The position numbers and the translations under genes are program-made. Below, in pieces: positions 5,100-11,668 of a stretch of DNA of 11,668 bases. Origin of the DNA: Bacteroidota bacterium. GTDB lineage: Bacteria > Bacteroidota > Bacteroidia > Bacteroidales > WCHB1-69. Numbering within the stretch: the first letter of the stretch is position 1; the number at the start of each line of letters is the position of its first letter. The notes under the pieces are model-generated. The model had not been told where the DNA came from. It saw nothing but the letters and a program-made list of their open reading frames with translations, and did not search any database. The stretch lies in NCBI GenBank assembly GCA_023392945.1, contig JAEWNB010000132.1, positions 1 to 11,668 of the forward strand. Reading direction: 5' to 3'.

Positions 5100-7001
5100 A
5101 TGACAACAATAAATTTAAAAAAGATAGAAGAAGACTATAAAAAAGCATCTTCCCATATTGAGAAAAGAATCGTAATATGTGCCGGAACAGGCTGTATTGC
5201 GAATGGTTCGTTACTTGTTCATGAAGCTTTCAAGAAAGCTCTTGCTGATGCCGGACTTGAGTTGTTTGTAGATGTTAAGTTAAACTATCATGACGACAAC
5301 GAAAAGGCGTATCAGTTAACCGGCAGCGGATGCCAAGGATTTTGTGCGCAAGGACCATTGGTAAACATACTCCCTGATGAAATACTCTATACTAAAGTAA
5401 AACCTGAGGATGTTGAAGAGATACTCGAAAAGACCGTACTAAAAGGAGAAATTATTGAGCGGCTGTTGTATGTTAATCCTGCCGATGGAAAAAAGAGCAA
5501 AGGGCAGACCGAGATCCCATTTTACAAAAGACAGACACGAATGGTCTTAGGAGAGTGCGGACACGTTGATCCGGGTAATATCAGAGAATATATTTCACAT
5601 AAAGGATATTTTGCAGCAGAGAAAGCTTATTTATCCATGACACCGAGAGAAATATGTGATTTATTGATCGAATCCGGTTTACGTGGACGTGGAGGTGGTG
5701 GTTTTCCCACCGGACGCAAGTGGGCACTAACCTTAGCGGAAGAAAATAGTAAAAAATATGTCATCTGTAATGGTGACGAAGGAGATCCGGGAGCTTTCAT
5801 GGACAGAAGCCTTATGGAAGGAAACCCACACCGCGTTTTGGAGGGTATTATGATTGCCGCCAGAGCCATAGGCGCTGATGAAGCATTTGTTTATGTGAGG
5901 TTGGAATATCCTCTTGCCATTAGCAGAATGGCAAAAGCAATACAAGATGCCGAAGAAGCAGGAGTTCTTGGCAAGAACATATTTGGCAGCGGTCAAAACA
6001 TGGAAATTCACATCATGGAAGGTGCCGGAGCATTTGTTTGCGGAGAAGAAACTGCCCTGATTGCTTCTATTGAAGGGAAAAGAGGAATGCCCAAACAGAA
6101 ACCGCCATTTCCGGCTCAAAAGGGATTGTTTGGAAAGCCAACCGTCATCAACAATGTAGAAACACTTGCCACTGTTCCTCTTATAATCAGAAACGGTGCT
6201 GATTTTTTCAATGTTTACGGGACAAAAAACTCAAAAGGGACCAAGACTTTTGCACTTACCGGACATGTTGCCAACACCGGTCTTATTGAAGTACCTTTTG
6301 GCACAACACTGAGAGAGATTGTATATAACATTGGAGGCGGTGTTACGAATAATGATGGGATAGTAACGGGAGAAGGCTTTAAGGCTGTTCAGATTGGCGG
6401 TCCATCAGGAGGTTGTTTAACCGAAGCCGAATTGGATTTACCCATTGACTATGACAATTTGATTCAAAAGGGAGCCATGGTAGGTTCTGGAGGATTGGTT
6501 GTAATGAACAAGCAGACCTGTATGGTACAGATTGCACGTTTCTTCATGAACTTCACCCAAAATGAAAGTTGTGGAAAATGCGTTCCCTGTCGTGAAGGCA
6601 CAAAGCAAATGCTGGCATTATTGGATTCAATCATTGACGGCAGTGCAACGGAAGAGACTTTTGAACTTCTACAGGAAGTAGCAAAAGTAGTTAAAAAGGC
6701 CTCTCTTTGTGGTTTGGGCAAGACAGCTCCAAGTCCGGTAATTTCTACCATAGCAAAATTCAGAGAAGAGTATCTTGAGCATGTCTTCAACAAAAAGTGC
6801 AGCACCAACAACTGCAAAGCACTTGCAAGTATAACAATAGATCCTGAAAAATGCATCGGATGTTCGGCATGTGCCCGCAAATGCCCTGTTGGAGCAATAA
6901 CTGGAGAAAAAAAACTACCCCACGTCATTGATTCAGCTCTCTGTATCAAATGCGGAGTATGTAATCAGACATGCAAATTTGGCGCAATAGTAGGTTTTTA
7001 A
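5100..7001 (+). CDS. hydB: NADH-linked [FeFe]-hydrogenase flavoprotein subunit HydB (NuoF-like)
   Basis: A complete 633-residue flavoprotein longer than complex I NuoF because of extra domains at both ends. Residues about 20-110 are a thioredoxin-like [2Fe-2S] domain (C27, C32, C78, C82). The FMN/NADH core follows with GRGGGGFPTGRKW (196-208), NGDEGDPGAFMDR (224-236) and GAGAFVCGEETALIASIEG (308-326). An N3-type [4Fe-4S] site is formed by C491, C494, C497 and C537. The C-terminus adds two [4Fe-4S] ferredoxin motifs (C585/588/591/595 and C615/618/621/625). This order matches the HydB subunit of electron-bifurcating hydrogenases, where FMN is the NADH site and the proposed bifurcation centre. 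C474, H561, C567 and C572 are additional candidate metal ligands. It is 23 nt ahead of hydA. Confidence 0.95.
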   Translation: MTTINLKKIEEDYKKASSHIEKRIVICAGTGCIANGSLLVHEAFKKALADAGLELFVDVKLNYHDDNEKAYQLTGSGCQGFCAQGPLVNILPDEILYTKVKPEDVEEILEKTVLKGEIIERLLYVNPADGKKSKGQTEIPFYKRQTRMVLGECGHVDPGNIREYISHKGYFAAEKAYLSMTPREICDLLIESGLRGRGGGGFPTGRKWALTLAEENSKKYVICNGDEGDPGAFMDRSLMEGNPHRVLEGIMIAARAIGADEAFVYVRLEYPLAISRMAKAIQDAEEAGVLGKNIFGSGQNMEIHIMEGAGAFVCGEETALIASIEGKRGMPKQKPPFPAQKGLFGKPTVINNVETLATVPLIIRNGADFFNVYGTKNSKGTKTFALTGHVANTGLIEVPFGTTLREIVYNIGGGVTNNDGIVTGEGFKAVQIGGPSGGCLTEAELDLPIDYDNLIQKGAMVGSGGLVVMNKQTCMVQIARFFMNFTQNESCGKCVPCREGTKQMLALLDSIIDGSATEETFELLQEVAKVVKKASLCGLGKTAPSPVISTIAKFREEYLEHVFNKKCSTNNCKALASITIDPEKCIGCSACARKCPVGAITGEKKLPHVIDSALCIKCGVCNQTCKFGAIVGF

Positions 7002-7024
7002 ATTGAATAAAAAAAATATTTATA

Positions 7025-9082
7025 ATGGAAACTAAAGGAACAATCAATATAGACGGAATGGATATTCCGATTGAGAATGAAAAAAATATATTAGAAGTGA
7101 TTCGCAAGGCAGATATTGAATTGCCGACATTTTGCTATCACTCACACTTAAGCACTTACGGAGCTTGCAGACTTTGTATATGCGATATTGAAGGAATGGG
7201 CATACAGGCCACCTGTACCATGGCTCCAAAAGCCGGAATGGTAGTTAGAACAAACACTGAAGAGGTTCGGAAAATCCGAAAAATCAATCTTGAGTTATTA
7301 CTTGCCAATCATGATATCAGTTGTCCGAGCTGTGCACGTTCAAACAATTGTAAGTTGCAAGACCTAACCAGAAGATTGGGAGTCGAAAAAATCAGATTTA
7401 AAAAGACCAACAAAACAGCTCCGATTGACAACAAATCCTGGAGTATCATTCACGACTCCAACAAATGTATATTATGCGGCGACTGTGTTCGGGCATGTAA
7501 AGAGATTCAGGGTGTTGGAGCTATAGATTTTATAAATCGTGGTTCGAAGACTGTAGTAGGACCGGCTTTTCTAAAAAGTTTGGCAGATGTTGAATGTGTC
7601 TATTGCGGCCAATGCGTATCGGTATGTCCGGTAGGAGCCTTAATTCCAAAACAAGAGACTGAAGAAGTATGGAATGAAATACACAATCCTGACAAATATG
7701 TAGTAGCACAAATTGCACCGGCCGTGAGAGTTGCCTTAGGAGAAGGCTTTGGCATGGAAGCCGGAAGCATCACAACCGGGCATATAGTGGCTGCCTTGAA
7801 AAGAATGGGATTTGACCAGGTATATGACACCTCCTTCACAGCAGATTTGACTGTTTTTGAAGAAGCCACCGAATTTATTGACAGGAAGATGAAAGGTGAA
7901 AAACTGCCTCAATTTACCTCCTGTTGTCCAAGTTGGGTTAAATTTGCCGAGCAATACTATCCCGAATTACTTCCCAATCTATCAAGTTGCAAATCTCCAC
8001 AGCAAATGTTCGGGAGTGTTGCTCGGGAAATCCTCCCTTCACTTTTGAACATCAAGCCAGAACAACTTGTTGTAGTTTCAATTATGCCCTGTACAGCCAA
8101 AAAATTTGAAGCAAAAAGAGAAGAATTCATTCACAACGGTATTCCCGATGTTGACCATGTATTAAGCACTGAAGGTTTGGGAAGAATGATTCATGAAACC
8201 GGCATTCAGTTTAAAAAACTAACTCCCGAATCTTTTGATTTACCGTTGGGATTCAAGACGGGAGCAGGGGTCATATTTGGAAACACCGGAGGCGTAAGTG
8301 AAGCAGTTTTACGTTTTGCCTACGAAAAATTAACCGGAGAAAATCTTTTAAACTGTGATTTCAAGATTGTCAGGGGAATGGAAGGCATCAGAAGTGTAGA
8401 AGTGGAAATGGGAAAAGTGAAGCTCAAAGTGGGCATTGTCCACAGTCTTTCCAATGCGCACAAGGTATGCGAAGATGTTAAAAATGGCACATCCGACTAT
8501 GATCTGATAGAAGTAATGTCCTGTCCGGGAGGTTGTATTGCTGGAGGTGGACAACCGGTATCATTTGATCCTGAATTTCGTGAAAAGAGACTTCAGGGCT
8601 TATATCATGTTGACAAACAATTACAGCTTCACAAGGCACAAGAGAATCCTTATGTCAAAGAACTTTACAAAATGACACTTGGAGAAGTAGGTGGAAAGAA
8701 AGCTCATCAACTATTGCACACTCATTATCATGGAAGAAAGAGAATCATTGATCAGCAAATCACCATCCGAGACACAGAACATCCCAAAATTGAAGTATGT
8801 GTATGTGTAGGAACCAATTGTTTTGTCAAAGGTTCGCAAGATTTACTAAAGAAGCTCATGACTTATGTCACCGAGAACAAACTTGAAGACATCGTAGGAT
8901 TTGAAGGACATGAAGAGATGGTTGATGTTAAAGCTACTTTCTGCTTTGAAAGATGTGACCGCGGTCCGGTTGTCAGAGTAAATGAGAAAATTATTGAACA
9001 TGCCACTTTCGACAAAGTGAAAGAAGTAATTGACAAAGAGATAAGTAGAATTGGGAAAAGCATAAACGAACAAATGAAATAA
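7025..9082 (+). CDS. hydA: [FeFe]-hydrogenase catalytic subunit HydA (trimeric bifurcating type)
   Basis: A complete 685-residue catalytic subunit making H2 from protons and electrons (or the reverse) in the cytoplasm. In order: an N-terminal [2Fe-2S] domain (C37, C48, C51, C64); a His-ligated [4Fe-4S] site (H96, C100, C103, C109); two [4Fe-4S] motifs (C148/151/154/158 and C191/194/197/201); and the H-cluster domain with L1 TSCCPSW (C300, C301), L2 MPCTAKKFE (C356) and L3 EVMSCPGGCIAGGGQP (C500, C504). The proton-relay Cys (C300) and the FEEATE segment before L1 are present, so it should be active. After the small-subunit-like part (HTHYHGRKR near 565-573), a C-terminal thioredoxin-like [2Fe-2S] domain carries C594, C599, C640 and C644, as in T. 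maritima HydA. The maturases needed for the H-cluster (HydE, HydF, HydG) are not in this window. No key residue is missing. Confidence 0.96.
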   Translation: METKGTINIDGMDIPIENEKNILEVIRKADIELPTFCYHSHLSTYGACRLCICDIEGMGIQATCTMAPKAGMVVRTNTEEVRKIRKINLELLLANHDISCPSCARSNNCKLQDLTRRLGVEKIRFKKTNKTAPIDNKSWSIIHDSNKCILCGDCVRACKEIQGVGAIDFINRGSKTVVGPAFLKSLADVECVYCGQCVSVCPVGALIPKQETEEVWNEIHNPDKYVVAQIAPAVRVALGEGFGMEAGSITTGHIVAALKRMGFDQVYDTSFTADLTVFEEATEFIDRKMKGEKLPQFTSCCPSWVKFAEQYYPELLPNLSSCKSPQQMFGSVAREILPSLLNIKPEQLVVVSIMPCTAKKFEAKREEFIHNGIPDVDHVLSTEGLGRMIHETGIQFKKLTPESFDLPLGFKTGAGVIFGNTGGVSEAVLRFAYEKLTGENLLNCDFKIVRGMEGIRSVEVEMGKVKLKVGIVHSLSNAHKVCEDVKNGTSDYDLIEVMSCPGGCIAGGGQPVSFDPEFREKRLQGLYHVDKQLQLHKAQENPYVKELYKMTLGEVGGKKAHQLLHTHYHGRKRIIDQQITIRDTEHPKIEVCVCVGTNCFVKGSQDLLKKLMTYVTENKLEDIVGFEGHEEMVDVKATFCFERCDRGPVVRVNEKIIEHATFDKVKEVIDKEISRIGKSINEQMK

Positions 9083-9091
9083 TAGTAAAAG

Positions 9092-9143
9092 ATAAGCCGA
9101 AACGTTTTCCGGGTGTTGAGCTCCCCGGGAAACATCGGTTTAT
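9092..9143 (+). promoter_or_regulatory. Strong intercistronic stem-loop between hydA and the sensor gene
   Basis: ATAAGCCGA (9092-9100) pairs with TCGGTTTAT (9135-9143). After a small internal loop, TTTTCCGGG (9105-9113) pairs with CCCGGGAAA (9124-9132), with one G-T wobble in each stem half and a 10-nt loop. No T-run follows, so it is unlikely to be an efficient terminator. It more probably affects mRNA processing or stability in the 82-nt gap. Confidence 0.6.
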
Positions 9144-9164
9144 TGAAATTAAAAAAAAGGCAAA

Positions 9165-10889
9165 ATGGACAAACTACAACGACCGGCAGAAAGGAAAACA
9201 GTGGTATATACTACAAAAGCAAAATGTAGGGATTGTTACCGGTGTGTCCGAGTCTGTCCTGTTCATGCCATCAAGATGGAAAACGGTCAGGCACAGGTAA
9301 TCACTGAGAACTGCATTGCTTGCGGCACCTGTATTAAAGAATGTCCGCAACATGCCAAAACTTACACAACCGATTACGGCAAAGTATTACAAATGATTGA
9401 GAATAAAAATCATATCATTGCCAGCGTTGCGCCTTCATTTGCCGGATATTATAATGAGTGGGAACAAAAAAGAGTTCCTTCTGCATTAAGAATATTAGGG
9501 TTTAATTATATTGCTGAAACATCTGTCGGTGCATGGCACACGGCTTTGGCATCTTTGGAAATCATCAAAGAAAAGCCTCACCAAAATCACATTTGCACTG
9601 CTTGTCCTGCCATTGTCAACTACATTACCATTTATGCTCCTAAATATTCACAATATCTCATTCCGGTTTCTTCTCCAATGGTGTCACATGCCAGAATGAT
9701 GAAACAAAAATATCCAAAGTCTAAATTTGTCTTTATAGGTCCCTGTATTGCAAAAAAAGATGAAGCCAATCGCCCGGAGAATGAAAAATATGTTGATGCA
9801 GCCATCACCTTTGATGAACTGGAAGAGCTGTTTAAGTTGAAAAATATAACATTAAAAACCTGTGAAGAGAGTTCTTTTGATCAGGAAGTATCGGGAGATG
9901 CAAGATTATTCCCCCTTGAAGGAGGTTTGTTGCGCACTGCCGGGATGTCAACCGATATGTTAGACAGCAAGATCATAGCTCTTAGTGGATTTCAAGAGAT
10001 AAAGCAAGTACTGGAATCATTACATCAGGAAAAAAATGAGAAAATCATTCTGGAACCTCTTTTCTGCAGGTATGGATGCATTAACGGACCCGTTGCCAAC
10101 AAAGAAGAAAACATTTTTTCAAAAAGAGAAGCCGTACTTGAATATGCTCGCAACAGACCCGGAAAAGAAGAAGACACAGAAATCACAAATAGTAAACTAT
10201 TCCAGACCTTTTTCCCTGCGAAGCACCATCAGGAAGAGGTTTTCAGTGAAGAGCAAATAACGGAAATTTTGGCCTCAACAGGCAAATTCTCACCTGAAGA
10301 TGAACTAAACTGCATGGCTTGCGGTTATGACAGTTGCCGAGAGAAAGCGATAGCTGTCTTACAAGGGATTGCCGAGTCCTCGATGTGTATGCCTTATATG
10401 CGGAGAATGGCAGAAAAGCAGTTTGACACTCTCATCGGTCATGACCCAAACGGCATCGTCATCCTCGATTCCAATCTCAATATCACGCACATGAATAATG
10501 CATTCAAGAAGATGTTTACCTGTTCGGATGCTATTATTGGCAAAAGAATCTCCTATCTGATCGATCCTGAGTCATTTGAAAAAATAGCTACCGGAAATGA
10601 GAAAATAATTCGCGACACAGTTAATTACGACAATTACAATTTGGTATGTTATCAAATAGCCTACGCCATTCCTGACCAACATCAATATGTAGGAATTTTT
10701 GTTGACATCACCGATATTCAATCAAACAGGATGAAGCTTGCCGATATCAAGAGTGAAACCATGAATAAGGCACAGGAACTTTTGGACCATCAGATAAACA
10801 TGGCACAAGAACTTGCCCGTTTCTTGGGAGAGCACACGGCAAAAGAAGAAATATTGCTCAAAAAATTGATAGATTCCACCAAGAAATAA
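9165..10889 (+). CDS. Sensory [FeFe]-hydrogenase-like protein with PAS domain (HydS-type)
   Basis: A complete 574-residue protein. Residues 15-65 form a two-cluster ferredoxin domain (C21/24/27/31 and C50/53/56/60). Residues about 80-330 are an H-cluster domain with L1 CTACPAI (C147), L2 GPCIAKKDE (C194) and L3 FCRYGCINGP (C301, C305), so all four cluster cysteines are present. The proton-relay Cys is Ala146 and the Met of MPC is Gly192, changes associated with sensory rather than catalytic enzymes. A [4Fe-4S] domain follows (C383, C386, C391, C408), then a PAS domain at about 418-520 and a helical, probably coiled-coil tail. There is no kinase or methyl-accepting domain. The phosphatase gene starts 10 nt downstream, resembling the phosphatase-linked group C3 described for putative H2-sensing hydrogenases. 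An H2 or redox sensing role is inferred from family and context. Confidence 0.85.
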   Translation: MDKLQRPAERKTVVYTTKAKCRDCYRCVRVCPVHAIKMENGQAQVITENCIACGTCIKECPQHAKTYTTDYGKVLQMIENKNHIIASVAPSFAGYYNEWEQKRVPSALRILGFNYIAETSVGAWHTALASLEIIKEKPHQNHICTACPAIVNYITIYAPKYSQYLIPVSSPMVSHARMMKQKYPKSKFVFIGPCIAKKDEANRPENEKYVDAAITFDELEELFKLKNITLKTCEESSFDQEVSGDARLFPLEGGLLRTAGMSTDMLDSKIIALSGFQEIKQVLESLHQEKNEKIILEPLFCRYGCINGPVANKEENIFSKREAVLEYARNRPGKEEDTEITNSKLFQTFFPAKHHQEEVFSEEQITEILASTGKFSPEDELNCMACGYDSCREKAIAVLQGIAESSMCMPYMRRMAEKQFDTLIGHDPNGIVILDSNLNITHMNNAFKKMFTCSDAIIGKRISYLIDPESFEKIATGNEKIIRDTVNYDNYNLVCYQIAYAIPDQHQYVGIFVDITDIQSNRMKLADIKSETMNKAQELLDHQINMAQELARFLGEHTAKEEILLKKLIDSTKK

Positions 10890-10899
10890 TTTTGTAAAA

Positions 10900-11668
10900 A
10901 TGTACATACATACGGATGTTTTTTCGGCACAATCTTCCAAAAAAAACGGACAGCCTTGCGGAGATGTTTTTGGAGTTATCAGAGACCTTAATGCAACGAC
11001 AATAGTATTGGCAGATGGACTCGGCTCCGGCATCAAAGCTCATATTTCCGCCACCATGTGTGTTGCAAGAATAACAAGTTTAATAAAAGAAGGAGCAAGC
11101 ATCAGGGAAGCTTTTAAATCAGTTACGGACACGATGGATAAAGCATGGGGAACAGGGGAGCCCTTTTCTGTATTTACCGTAGCCAGAATATTAAACAACG
11201 GGAACACCACTGTTTTGAGTTATGAGATGCCCCCTCCTATTCTTGTCAGTCCTGTATATGCTCATATTTTGAATGACCGGGTTTATACTCAAAACAAAGC
11301 TATTATACATGAGGCCATCTGCATGCTGTCGAAAGATGAGGGAATATTATTAGTATCTGACGGGATAACACAAGCAGGAATAGGACAAAGATTTATAAAT
11401 GGTTGGGAATCGGAAGGAGTTTGGAGATATGTTGAATCCATGCTTGACGGAGAAAGAATAAACGGAGATGATATTGTAACCTCTGTACATGCACAAGCAA
11501 AAAGCTATTGGCCGAAAGAAAAAGGAGATGATTGTTCTGTAATTCTCGGACTTAATCGAAGGGGCGTGATTGTTAATTTGATTTGTGGTCCGCCCCTTAA
11601 TAAGTCGGACGATGAAAAATTTGTCAAATCATTTCTAAAAGCAGAAGGAATCCATCTTATCAGCGGCG
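10900..11668 (+). CDS. SpoIIE/PP2C-type serine phosphatase (3' truncated)
   Basis: The frame starts at ATG 10900, 10 nt after the sensor gene, and runs off the window after 256 residues. It begins directly with the phosphatase domain, without membrane or sensor parts. Metal-binding and catalytic motifs of the SpoIIE/PP2C fold are present: CGDVFGV (D22), ADGLGSGIKA (D39, G40), VSDGI (D154) and KGDDCSV (D210/D211). In the family such enzymes dephosphorylate Ser/Thr on partner proteins, often anti-anti-sigma-like switches. After residue 215 a further segment starts (VNLICGPP, then FLKAEGIHLISG) that is outside the catalytic core and suggests a second domain cut by the window end. Location next to the PAS-containing hydrogenase-like sensor implies it is that sensor's output. 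Its substrate is not visible. Confidence 0.88.
   Translation, partial: MYIHTDVFSAQSSKKNGQPCGDVFGVIRDLNATTIVLADGLGSGIKAHISATMCVARITSLIKEGASIREAFKSVTDTMDKAWGTGEPFSVFTVARILNNGNTTVLSYEMPPPILVSPVYAHILNDRVYTQNKAIIHEAICMLSKDEGILLVSDGITQAGIGQRFINGWESEGVWRYVESMLDGERINGDDIVTSVHAQAKSYWPKEKGDDCSVILGLNRRGVIVNLICGPPLNKSDDEKFVKSFLKAEGIHLISG

Noticed and set aside
4560..7001. Part of a respiratory complex I (nuoE-nuoF)
   Set aside because: HydB has additional N-terminal [2Fe-2S] and C-terminal ferredoxin domains, hydA follows after 23 nt, and no other nuo genes are present.
9165..10889. A second catalytic hydrogenase
   Set aside because: The relay Cys is Ala, the L2 Met and the L3 glycine-rich loop are changed, and a PAS domain is fused, so a sensory role fits better.
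10887..10894. TAATTTTG, a -7 box match just before the phosphatase gene
   Set aside because: It overlaps the stop codon of the sensor gene and lies 5 nt before the ATG, with no -33 element at the right spacing. The phosphatase is better explained as co-transcribed.

Overview
This window looks like a chromosomal segment of an anaerobic, fermentative member of the Bacteroidetes. The evidence is AT-rich sequence, starts preceded by A-rich stretches rather than strong Shine-Dalgarno sites, promoter-like TAnnTTTG boxes of the Bacteroidetes type, a TonB C-terminal domain, a WaaE/KdtX-like glycosyltransferase, a Rex repressor carrying the PEPTxRRxPxY N-terminus I associate with this group, and an NAD-linked [FeFe]-hydrogenase. 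The species cannot be named from this sequence.

Layout. (1) 1-1055: the 3' end of a TonB-type gene (+) converges on a family-2 glycosyltransferase (-). (2) 1056-2979: about 1.9 kb with no convincing protein gene. It holds a small doubtful ORF, a hairpin with competing folds that can act as a terminator, a gene-free AT-rich stretch, and a dense cluster of palindromic repeats. The repeats include two diverged pairs of direct repeats and a 335-bp element bounded by 23-bp inverted repeats with a long internal hairpin. (3) 2980-3613: a two-gene unit encoding a tiny membrane protein with an H-x13-H motif and a secreted protein resembling superoxide reductase but with degenerate metal ligands, closed by a strong terminator. 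(4) 3614-3864: a regulatory region with an FNR-like palindrome, a perfect 34-bp palindrome that is probably the Rex operator, and a promoter -7 box. (5) 3865-11668: six genes on one strand: rex, hydC, hydB, hydA, a sensory [FeFe]-hydrogenase-like protein (Fd - H-domain - 4Fe4S - PAS), and a SpoIIE/PP2C-type phosphatase cut by the window end.

How the genes work together. HydC, HydB and HydA have the domain set of trimeric electron-bifurcating/confurcating hydrogenases (Thermotoga maritima HydABC type), which couple NADH and reduced ferredoxin to H2. Rex, which senses the NADH/NAD+ ratio, is the first gene and probably controls itself and the hydrogenase genes through the palindrome overlapping its promoter. 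The fifth gene keeps all four H-cluster cysteines but has Ala in place of the proton-relay Cys and carries a PAS domain, as expected of an H2 or redox sensor. The adjacent phosphatase is its probable output. The locus therefore appears to join NADH sensing and H2 sensing to one hydrogenase. The hydEFG maturation genes are not in this window. A strong hairpin between hydA and the sensor gene may set their relative expression.
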